Part shown: in pieces, positions 8,940 through 16,969 of the stretch
How positions within the stretch are numbered: the stretch's first letter is position 1
Layout: each line of letters begins with the position of its first letter
Notes under the pieces: model-generated
Databases searched by the model: none
What the model was told of the DNA's origin: nothing
The model's input: the letters and a program-made list of their open reading frames with translations, nothing else
Program-made: the position numbers and the translations under genes
Source: an uncultured Lachnospiraceae bacterium
GTDB taxonomy: Bacteria; Bacillota; Clostridia; Lachnospirales; Lachnospiraceae
Length of the DNA: 53,043 nucleotides
Direction: 5' to 3'
Assembly (NCBI GenBank): GCA_945913255.1
Contig: CAMEDC010000004.1
Location: 88,520-141,562 of the forward strand

Positions 8940-9886
8940 TACCAAATCCCCCTCTCTCCGAGTCTTCTGGATAACCAGTTAGCCATCAGCAGGAAGAACA
9001 CGCCGACTACCGACTGGAACAGTCCTACTGCCGTTGTCAACGAGAACTGAAGTCCCTTAATACCGGTTCGATATACATAAGTAGAGATTACGTCTGCCAC
9101 TTTCATAACCAGATTGTTCTGGAATGCAAACGGTCTGTCAAAACCGCTGCCCAGAATATTACCAAGATTCATAATCAGCAATACCACAATGGTAGGCTTG
9201 ATGCCCGGCAAAGTGATATGCCACATCTTGCGGAAACGCCCTGCGCCGTCTACAGAAGCCGCTTCATAAAGTTCCGGGTTGATACCGGCAATTGCCGCAA
9301 GGTAAACAATGGAACCCCATCCGAAATTCTGCCATACCCCGACTCCTATGTAAGTGGCAATCCAGTGAGCCGCATCATTCAGGAAAGGAATGGATTCTCC
9401 TCCCAGACCTTCAATCACCATATTTACAAGGCCTTCATGCGGTGCAAACAATTGAAGTGCCAGGCTGTAAATAATAACCCAGGAAAGGAAATGGGGCATA
9501 TAGGCGATTGTCTGGATCACCTTTTTGAACCTCTTGAAACACAGTTCATTTAAAATCAGTGCAAAGATAATCGGTGCCGGGAAGCCAACCACCAGGTCAA
9601 GCAAATTCAGTGTCACCGTATTTCTCAGTGCCAGCAAAAAGTCCTTGCTCTTAAAGGCCTTGATGAAATACTCAAATCCATGGTTTGCCGCCAGCGGCAT
9701 CTTCCAGACGCTCTCCACAATGCTGTATTTCTTAAAAGCAATCTGTATGTACACCATCGGTACATATTTAAAAACCAACAGATACAGTAACGGCAACGCC
9801 AACAGTGCATATAACTGCCAGTATCGTTTCATATACACGCCAAAACTGACTTTTCTCTGCGGAACAACTTGTTTTTTGTTTTTCAC
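8939..9886 (-). CDS. Sugar ABC transporter permease (LplB/YteP type)
   Basis: A 315-residue MalF-like CUT1 permease: a basic cytoplasmic N-terminus, six membrane segments and an EAA loop (PELYEAASVDGAGRFRKMWHITLPGI). It starts with GTG at 9886 behind GGGAGG, eight bases upstream. It is the first gene of the operon; the promoter lies in the intergenic region shared with the AraC regulator at 10202. With the following permease it forms the translocation pore. Confidence 0.92.
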   Translation of the reverse strand: MKNKKQVVPQRKVSFGVYMKRYWQLYALLALPLLYLLVFKYVPMVYIQIAFKKYSIVESVWKMPLAANHGFEYFIKAFKSKDFLLALRNTVTLNLLDLVVGFPAPIIFALILNELCFKRFKKVIQTIAYMPHFLSWVIIYSLALQLFAPHEGLVNMVIEGLGGESIPFLNDAAHWIATYIGVGVWQNFGWGSIVYLAAIAGINPELYEAASVDGAGRFRKMWHITLPGIKPTIVVLLIMNLGNILGSGFDRPFAFQNNLVMKVADVISTYVYRTGIKGLQFSLTTAVGLFQSVVGVFFLLMANWLSRRLGERGIW

Positions 9887-10201
9887 AGTTTATCCTCCCA
9901 ATACCAAATCATTTTTCACTCCCCTGTTACTAAATTCATTATAGCATTGCATGCTTTATATGCTTATCAAAAATTGCTGATTATTGTTTCAGATATTGCT
10001 TTCTTGATTGGGTTTTTTTTATTTTTCTCAACATATTGCCTTCCATTTCATCCTATGATATTATTATTGGCAAGCATTTTGTTAAGTTTTTACTAGTTTT
10101 AAACCATTTTATTGGTTGTTTTGTCTTTTTGGGGTTTTCATTTGCTTAGCAATTATTGCACACCTGAATTATTCAAGTCTTTCCGAGAGGAGTTTACCGG
10201 C
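9887..10201. promoter_or_regulatory. Divergent promoter region between sugar ABC operon and AraC regulator
   Basis: No gene of its own. For the minus strand a TATAAT box (9938-9943) preceded by TGC makes an extended -10 element; I see no good -35. Next to it is a stretch with repeated GCAT/ATGC words (9944-9965), a reasonable place for AraC-family binding, but no clean repeat. The rest (9966-10110) is very AT-rich with T-tracts. The regulator start has GAGAGGAG upstream. Confidence 0.6.
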
Positions 10202-11161
10202 ATGAGCAATACGAATTTATTATCATTAGATGAAGAAATTTTGAATCAATACAAAAAATTACAGACAGAAAACACATATCACAGAACAGTGGATGGCAAT
10301 TCGGAATATGTTACTTTCCTGCCCGGTTCCTCTGTTCGTTTCTGGCTCAATGACGAGCCGTCGGAATATGCACTGCACTGGCATCCTGCCATTGAGATGA
10401 TAATCCCCCTTGAGAACGGTTATACCGTCATTGCAGGTCAGGAAACATACAATCTGTCTCCCGGCGACATTTTTATCATTCCCGGTGGAGAACTGCATCA
10501 TCTGATAGCACCTCCCGCAGGTCAGCGGCTTATTTACCTGTTTGAGTTTAATGCTCTGTCCCGTATCAGAGGATATTCCTTCCTGACCTCTTATATGACG
10601 CAGCCGATTCTCATCAATCAAACTACCTGCAGCCCTATTTATGCAGAAGAAGCCGACATCATTGCCCAGCTGTGCCGGGATTATTTCCAGAATGACAGTT
10701 TGCGTGAGATGATGATTTACTCCAAACTGCTGGCTTTTTTTGTAAATTATGTGCGATATCGTATGTCTCTGGAAGACGAAAATACCTATATGCTTTCCAA
10801 AGCAGAAAAACAAAATGACCTGATAGAAAAATTCAATACGGTATTCGATTACCTGGATGAACACTTTACCGAGGATTTAACTCTGGAGACAGTAGCCGAT
10901 GTGGCGGGTTTTTCCAAGTTCCACTTTTCCAGACTTTTCAAGCAGTGTTCCGGTTACAATTTCTATGATTATCTCTGTTTCAAAAGAATCAAATCTGCCG
11001 AAACACTGCTTTTGAAACCCGGAATCTCCATCACAGAGGTTGCACTGCAGTCCGGTTTCTCCAGTCTTTCCACTTTCAACAGAACCTTTAAAAAGCTAAA
11101 AGGCTGCACTCCGTCGGAATACCGCAGCCTCTACAGCGCCCTGTCCCATACAGTTAAATAA
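10202..11161 (+). CDS. AraC-family transcriptional regulator with cupin sensor domain
   Basis: A 319-residue soluble regulator. Residues ~60-150 form a cupin-type sugar-sensing domain (HWHPAIEMIIPLENGYTV, then PGDIFIIPGGELHH). Residues ~215-315 contain two helix-turn-helix motifs of the AraC/XylS type, ending with the signature GFSSLSTFNRTFKKLKGCTPSEYR. The ATG at 10202 is chosen for its GAGAGGAG site; upstream in-frame codons have none. It is transcribed divergently from the LplB/LplC/LplA-type operon, so it most likely activates that operon when the sugar is present. Confidence 0.9.
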   Translation: MSNTNLLSLDEEILNQYKKLQTENTYHRTVDGNSEYVTFLPGSSVRFWLNDEPSEYALHWHPAIEMIIPLENGYTVIAGQETYNLSPGDIFIIPGGELHHLIAPPAGQRLIYLFEFNALSRIRGYSFLTSYMTQPILINQTTCSPIYAEEADIIAQLCRDYFQNDSLREMMIYSKLLAFFVNYVRYRMSLEDENTYMLSKAEKQNDLIEKFNTVFDYLDEHFTEDLTLETVADVAGFSKFHFSRLFKQCSGYNFYDYLCFKRIKSAETLLLKPGISITEVALQSGFSSLSTFNRTFKKLKGCTPSEYRSLYSALSHTVK

Positions 11162-11179
11162 AAAATACAATCACTCATC

Positions 11180-11216
11180 AAAAAGCCTCCGGAGCACGAT
11201 GCACCGAAGGCTTTTT
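11180..11216. terminator. Bidirectional terminator between AraC gene and GH2 gene
   Basis: An inverted repeat AAAAGCCTCCGG/CCGAAGGCTTTT (one mismatch) with a short loop. It has a T-run after the stem in both directions, so it can end both the AraC transcript (stop 11161) and the opposing GH2 transcript (stop 11245). Confidence 0.85.
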
Positions 11217-11244
11217 CTTTCTTGATACAGTTTCCTTTTTTCTC

Positions 11245-14200
11245 CTATCCTCTGTGAAACTGTATGGACTCCAGATCAAAATTGCTGCCCGGCAGGAAAA
11301 TCAGTTCAATCTTTCCTCTGCCTTTCAGTCTTTCTATCCGGAAGGTCTGCTCGCAGGATGTCTGCTTATCCGAACCTGCAAATTCCACAATGCGGTTTAC
11401 TGTCTCACCGCTTTCATCCGTAAAATGAATATGAATGGTATTTCCGGCCAGTGGCGTATATCCCGTGAAGCTGACTCTATCCGCACCGGTATCGCCAAAG
11501 TCCATATTGTTGTATTCCAGCGTCACATTGTTGCCGATGCCACGCACCGCAGCGCCCTCTCTGCGGAAGGCATCTCCGTAGACCTTATCCGCATCCCCTC
11601 CGGACAGGCATTCATATGCTTTCTGCAGCTTCCTGAAAGAAAATCCCTTCAGATGCAGCTTTGTATGCATCACGAATCCAATGGTTGCAACACCTTTTAT
11701 TCTCTCCGGCAACCGGTATGTCTCCTCCTGATACTCATTCCAGCGGGAAGGCTTCTGATAGCGCAGCGTTGCCAGCTGTCTGCTGCTCTCCCCATAAGGC
11801 ACACCGAGCCAAAAGTCAATAAAGCATTCATCGTCCGACAGCGCAAATACCGGCAGTGTGATTTCATCCGAACCAAAATCCCCAAAATCAATGTTTTCAT
11901 AGATTACGCCGCTCTCGCCATCGCGCGCCGTTGCAATCCCTTTTTCATTGCCGTTCGTAATCTCACCGATTGTCCCCGTGAACAGACCGGCCGACACCAA
12001 TTCATAGGGATTTAAGAATGCCTGCCCAAGTCCTTTTGCCTCACATTCCAGCTGGGAAATCAGGCGCACACCTTCTCCCTGTTTTGCCATGCAGCGTACA
12101 AAGAACTGTCCGTCCCCGAGAGCGGTCACAAATGCCCCTTCTCTTCCGTCAGGCTGCTTTCCCGCTTCTATTTTTGCAAAACCGATATCGATTCCGGCGG
12201 CATTTACCACTTTCCACACAAGCTTTCTGTCCGTGGTATCCGCAGGATACAGATTCGCTTCCACGAAAACCGTCTGCCTTTCCGGTCCAAACTGCAGACC
12301 TTCCGGTGCGGACAGCTCCAGCTTTCTGACAGGAACTCTCTCAGGCAACGCTGCGCGGATGCGACTGCAATCCTCCAGATAACGATGCTCTCCGGTATTC
12401 ACCTTTGCTGCTTCCCTGCCTGTATGTTCGTTCTCCCCGGCATTTCGTCCCGAATCCGCTTCCTCCGCCCTCAGCACAAGGTTTCCGCTCTCCAGCCCTC
12501 TGCCGGAAAGAGTCAGCGTAATCTCTCCTGCCTCCTGTCTGCTGCCCACAACCACAAGCAGTTTTCCGGAAAACAGCTTTCTCACTGTAGTTTTGTAATT
12601 GTCGTAATCTGTGCTGTCGCCATTATCCATGCCGAGAATGCGACCCGGACCGGAAACCTGAGCCTGCACATAATCTGCAGCATTTTCCACCGGATTTCCG
12701 TTTTCGTCCCTTGTTTCCACCGTCACAAAGCACATATCCTCGCCATCGGCCCGGAGAACTGTCTTATCTGCTTTCAGCACAATTCGTTTGCTGTCTCCAA
12801 AGGAGGTATGGCTGTCTCTTGCAATTTCTCTTCCCGCAGCGTCATAAGCAACCGCCGTAATGGTTCCCGGCTCATAGGCAACCTTCCATCCGGCAATCAG
12901 CTTCAGTCCATGTTCGTGGTCGATTTCCTGTCTGCCCATAGAAACCCCATTGACAAACAACTCCACTGCCGTACCGTTGGTGCAGGCTCTCACGTCAACC
13001 TGCTGCCCGGGATTAAAATCCCAGTAGGGGAACAGGTGCACCATGGGCGCTTTCTCCCCATCCGTCCACTCTGCCTGAAAAGCATAGTAGGAATCCTTGG
13101 GGAAGCCCGCCGTGTCTATCTGTCCGAAATAACTGTTCTTGGTATGATAGGGGGTCGGTTCTCCGATGTAGTCAAAGCCGCTCCACGCAAACTGTCCGCA
13201 GATAAATTCCGCATCCCTGTCGTCAGTGATGCATTTTTCCCAGCTTCTGGCTCCCCAGCTGGTAGTCGCGTTTCCCAGGGAAGAGCACTGCTCATCCTCG
13301 TCTGCAAGCACAGGCTGTTCCAGCGGGAAACGGTAAATGCCGCGGCTCTGCACTGTTGAGGCCGTCTCACTGCCGTACATAATCCAGTCGGGATGCTCCT
13401 TATGGTGCGCTTCATAGTATTTCTCCGCATAATTATAGCCCGCCACTTTCACAATATCCGCGCACTTCTGTGCATTTTCCCAGGGCATATAGTTGGATCC
13501 GATGGTAATCAGTGCATTCTCCTTCGGGTCATGCTCCCTGACGCAGCGTATCAATTCCCTTGTGATATCCTGTCCATGTTCATCCACATGGGTATCGTAA
13601 ATCTCATTGCCGATTGACCAGAGCAGAAGACTGGGATGATTTCTGTCCCGGCGAATCCAGCTTCTCACATCTCTTTCATGCCACTCCTTGAAAAAGCGCG
13701 CATAGTCATAGGTCGTCTTGGATCTTTCCCACATATCAAAGGCTTCATCCACCACCAGGAAGCCCATTTTGTCCGCCAGCTCCATCAGTTCCTGTGCCGG
13801 CATATTGTGACTGGTGCGGATGGCATTACATCCCATCGCCTTCAGGGTCTTCAGCTTTCTCTCCATAGCGGGCACATGAAAGGCTGCGCCCAGGCACCCC
13901 AGATCATGATGCTCACACATGCCGTGAAGCTTTACATGTTTCCCGTTCAGGAAAAATCCCTTATCCGTGGTAAATTTCATGGTGCGGAATCCCACTGTCA
14001 GATTCTGACTGTCGATTGCTTCCTCCCGCCCTGCTCTGCATAATTCTACGCTCAGTTGATAGCACTGCGGATTCTCAATATCCCATTTTAAAGGATCCGG
14101 TACAAGTGCAGAAATGCAGGCTGTTGCCATATTCTCCGGCTCCTGATTTCCGTCCTTTATCCTGCCTGCCGCACGAGATACAACCCCATCAGAGCCGTCG

Positions 14201-14904
14201 GTACTGTAAGGCTCCGGCATCACGCATCCCATCTCCTGCACCATTTTCCCGTCTTTCCACAGACGATATCTGCACCGGATGCTCTCATCCAGTTTTCCTG
14301 CCACTTCTGTCTTCGCTTCCAGCAAAAATCCGCCTTCCGTCTCCGTAATGTGCGTATAGGTACCGTCCAAGGGCAGATAAACCGCAGGACAAACCTTCAG
14401 CCAAACCTTCCTGTAAATTCCCGCGCCGGAATACCAGCGGCTGTTGGGCGACTGAAACCGTACCTGTACCATCACGCAGTTCCGTCCCTGATGCAAAGCC
14501 GGAGTAATATCCATATCAAAGGCAGAATACCCATATTTCCAGTCTCCGATTCTGGTGCCGTTCACATATACCGTGGAATCCATATATACGCCGTCAAAGC
14601 GCAGCAGAACCTTCTCGCCGCGTCCGATACGGGCAAACACTTTCCCGTCTGCACCCTTTCCCCGGTCTCTCCTGCCGAGACTACCGCCCAGGTCATCAAT
14701 TTCTCCCGTTTCCAGTTCAAATTGCTTCCGATACCAGCCACAGCCGTCCTCATAAAGTTTTTTTGCATTGTAAATCAGCCAGTCATGCGGCAGTTCCACC
14801 GGCGAAAAACGTGTCTTTGCACTCTCCGCCTCCGCCAGAGTAGCTGTGAGCTCCGTTCGCAGGAACCCCCATCCGTCACTGAATACCTGCAGGTTTCCGT
14901 CCAT
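11245..14904 (-). CDS. Large multidomain glycoside hydrolase family 2 enzyme
   Basis: A 1219-residue GH2 protein without signal peptide. Order of domains: sugar-binding jelly-roll (~1-170), Ig-like domain, TIM barrel with the catalytic acid/base Glu434 (in WSIGNEI) and nucleophile Glu513 (in YGSETAS), a DUF4982-type domain, further Ig-like domains, and at the C-terminus two related modules that each begin near a (N)xDFGD.G.D motif and look like carbohydrate-binding modules. GH2 enzymes of this shape are beta-galactosidases, beta-glucuronidases or similar. The ATG at 14904 has a GGGGGG site and lies 32 bases after the GH67 stop, so both are probably one operon and may work on the same uronic-acid-bearing glycan. 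Specificity is an inference. Confidence 0.88.
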   Translation of the reverse strand: MDGNLQVFSDGWGFLRTELTATLAEAESAKTRFSPVELPHDWLIYNAKKLYEDGCGWYRKQFELETGEIDDLGGSLGRRDRGKGADGKVFARIGRGEKVLLRFDGVYMDSTVYVNGTRIGDWKYGYSAFDMDITPALHQGRNCVMVQVRFQSPNSRWYSGAGIYRKVWLKVCPAVYLPLDGTYTHITETEGGFLLEAKTEVAGKLDESIRCRYRLWKDGKMVQEMGCVMPEPYSTDGSDGVVSRAAGRIKDGNQEPENMATACISALVPDPLKWDIENPQCYQLSVELCRAGREEAIDSQNLTVGFRTMKFTTDKGFFLNGKHVKLHGMCEHHDLGCLGAAFHVPAMERKLKTLKAMGCNAIRTSHNMPAQELMELADKMGFLVVDEAFDMWERSKTTYDYARFFKEWHERDVRSWIRRDRNHPSLLLWSIGNEIYDTHVDEHGQDITRELIRCVREHDPKENALITIGSNYMPWENAQKCADIVKVAGYNYAEKYYEAHHKEHPDWIMYGSETASTVQSRGIYRFPLEQPVLADEDEQCSSLGNATTSWGARSWEKCITDDRDAEFICGQFAWSGFDYIGEPTPYHTKNSYFGQIDTAGFPKDSYYAFQAEWTDGEKAPMVHLFPYWDFNPGQQVDVRACTNGTAVELFVNGVSMGRQEIDHEHGLKLIAGWKVAYEPGTITAVAYDAAGREIARDSHTSFGDSKRIVLKADKTVLRADGEDMCFVTVETRDENGNPVENAADYVQAQVSGPGRILGMDNGDSTDYDNYKTTVRKLFSGKLLVVVGSRQEAGEITLTLSGRGLESGNLVLRAEEADSGRNAGENEHTGREAAKVNTGEHRYLEDCSRIRAALPERVPVRKLELSAPEGLQFGPERQTVFVEANLYPADTTDRKLVWKVVNAAGIDIGFAKIEAGKQPDGREGAFVTALGDGQFFVRCMAKQGEGVRLISQLECEAKGLGQAFLNPYELVSAGLFTGTIGEITNGNEKGIATARDGESGVIYENIDFGDFGSDEITLPVFALSDDECFIDFWLGVPYGESSRQLATLRYQKPSRWNEYQEETYRLPERIKGVATIGFVMHTKLHLKGFSFRKLQKAYECLSGGDADKVYGDAFRREGAAVRGIGNNVTLEYNNMDFGDTGADRVSFTGYTPLAGNTIHIHFTDESGETVNRIVEFAGSDKQTSCEQTFRIERLKGRGKIELIFLPGSNFDLESIQFHRG

Positions 14905-14936
14905 ACTACCCCCCGTTTCCGCGCCGTACGCGCTTT

Positions 14937-16928
14937 TTAGTATATTGTTCTTCCCTTCTCGTCTCCGATTCCGCTCTTCCTGTAAAAATAAGAATTGACC
15001 TGATCGCGCCACTCCCTGGCGTTGTACAGCTGCCTTTCAAACCGTTCCCGCACATTTTCCCAGGCTTCTTTTACAATTCTGCCTTCCAGCTTCTGCCAGC
15101 ACCTGATCATCTCTTCCACCTCTTCCACGCCCTCGAAGTGTGTGTCGTAAATGTGCTGTATCAGTGTTTTCCCGGTCTTTAACCGATAGGTATACGGTAC
15201 ATGGTGGAAAAACAGCAGCAATTCCTCCGGGCAGGTTTCCATCTTGTCATACATGGACGCATTGGGCTCGTGATACTGCCCTGCATACCCTGTTCCCTTA
15301 TGGCTTCTGTCCACCCCGATGCCCAGATGATCCGCCCGGTGATAGGTTCCCCACCTGGAGTATTCATAGCCGTCCACGCTGCAGCCATAATGGGTATTCG
15401 GCGTTACCATCCAGCCGATGCCCAGTGGACTGGTATATTTTTCATAGGTACTCCTGGAGGTCAGCAGAATCTTTTTGATGGTTTCCACCACATCCTCCTC
15501 ATTGGAAAGGCTCAGGCGTATCCACTCCTCCGCAATCTCCTCCGCAGAAAGCGAGGTCACAAACGCCAGTCTGCCGAAGCCGTAGAAGTTTGCCGCCGCC
15601 AGTTCACTGCCCGTCCAGTTGGTATCATTCCCCGTGTTGCATACCGCTGCGATTCCCGTGTTGGTGTTTCCAAGCGTCCTGCCGCTGATAATGTCTGCCA
15701 CCGTGTCGGCACCTTCCTTACAGTATGTATGGAAGTCCAGTACCTCCTTAAACAGGGGAATCAGATAGCACACATCAATCTGGTGTCCCGTGTATTCCTG
15801 CGCCACCTGAACCTCCAGCATCTGATTGGTTTTCCGCAGGCCTCCCAGGAGCGGAGAAACCGGTTCCCTGATCTGGAAATCCATGGGGCCGTTCTTAATC
15901 TGCAGAATCACATTGTCGTGATAATCCCCATCCATCACTATAAAGTTGTCATACCCCGCTCTGGCTCTGTCGGTCTTGTAATCCCGCCAGTCCTGGGTAC
16001 AATTGTATACAAAACAGCGCCAGATAATGATACCGCCGTAGGGCTTCACCAGGTCAGCCAGCATATTGGCTCCGTCTGCCTGGGTTCTTCCGTAAGTAAA
16101 GGGGCCCGGTCTGCCTTCGGAATCCGCCTTCACCAGGAATCCTCCCAGCAGAGGAACCTCACGGAACACCTCTGCCATCTTCTCCTGCCACCAGTCCCGC
16201 ACCCTCGCATCCAGCGGGTCTGCACTGTCGGGTCCGCCAAGCTCCAGCGGTGCCGCAAAGTTCAGGCTTAAGTAAAGTTTGATACCGTATCCCGCAAAAA
16301 CCTCCGAAAGCTCGCGCACCTTGTCAAAATACCTGTCTGTAATCAGCCAGGTAGCCGCATTTTTCACGTTCACGTTGTTGATGACCACACCGTTGATGCC
16401 GATACTCGCGGCAAATCTGGCATAATCCACCGTGCGTTCATCCACAACCACTTCATTGTCCACAAAGAAAAAGGATTCTCCGGAATACCCTCTCTCAATA
16501 CTGCCGTCCATGTTATCCCAGTGGTTGTACATTCTTAAGGGATTGTCCGGTGCCTCAGACTTATCCAGTCCGGTAAGCGGTTTTTCCGTGGCAATCAGGC
16601 GGAGAAGTCCGTAGATTCCGTAGAGCAGACCATTCTCATCCGCCGCCTCCAGAAGCAGATTTTCTCCCTTTTGCACAAGATGCCAGCTTTCCTTCTTCAA
16701 TACAGGATTCCTTCTGATGAGAAGACCATTTCCTGCCCGATTCTCATCTGCAGCAAAAGAGGGTGCCATGCCAAGCATGCCCTGAACCCCCTTTTGAAGC
16801 TCTGCCAGCCCGTTTCTGACAATCTTCTTTTCGGTGTCAAACCCTTCCAGTGCGATGTTCCCCAGAAATTTTCCGTTTCCGCAATCTTTCTTTTTTCCGT
16901 AGTTCAGCCATAGCTGTGTCCACATCAT
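14937..16928 (-). CDS. aguA: Alpha-glucuronidase, glycoside hydrolase family 67
   Basis: GH67 enzymes remove (4-O-methyl)glucuronic acid from the end of xylo-oligosaccharides. The 663-residue protein has the N-terminal beta domain, the barrel entry motif PDNPLRMYNHWDNMDGS, and the likely catalytic residues Glu271 (in DSEGRPGP), Asp333 (in VMDGD) and Glu355 (in REPVSPL), matching by motif the catalytic Glu, Asp and Glu of known GH67 enzymes. It is cytoplasmic (no signal), as usual. The start at ATG-ATG 16928/16925 has a GGGGG site five bases upstream; earlier in-frame codons reach into the upstream gene. It lies between the GTPase-nuclease gene and the large GH2 gene, all on one strand. Confidence 0.92.
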   Translation of the reverse strand: MMWTQLWLNYGKKKDCGNGKFLGNIALEGFDTEKKIVRNGLAELQKGVQGMLGMAPSFAADENRAGNGLLIRRNPVLKKESWHLVQKGENLLLEAADENGLLYGIYGLLRLIATEKPLTGLDKSEAPDNPLRMYNHWDNMDGSIERGYSGESFFFVDNEVVVDERTVDYARFAASIGINGVVINNVNVKNAATWLITDRYFDKVRELSEVFAGYGIKLYLSLNFAAPLELGGPDSADPLDARVRDWWQEKMAEVFREVPLLGGFLVKADSEGRPGPFTYGRTQADGANMLADLVKPYGGIIIWRCFVYNCTQDWRDYKTDRARAGYDNFIVMDGDYHDNVILQIKNGPMDFQIREPVSPLLGGLRKTNQMLEVQVAQEYTGHQIDVCYLIPLFKEVLDFHTYCKEGADTVADIISGRTLGNTNTGIAAVCNTGNDTNWTGSELAAANFYGFGRLAFVTSLSAEEIAEEWIRLSLSNEEDVVETIKKILLTSRSTYEKYTSPLGIGWMVTPNTHYGCSVDGYEYSRWGTYHRADHLGIGVDRSHKGTGYAGQYHEPNASMYDKMETCPEELLLFFHHVPYTYRLKTGKTLIQHIYDTHFEGVEEVEEMIRCWQKLEGRIVKEAWENVRERFERQLYNAREWRDQVNSYFYRKSGIGDEKGRTIY

Positions 16929-16969
16929 AGATACCCCCATATCTGTTCTTTTCTCCACTTTAGCACGGC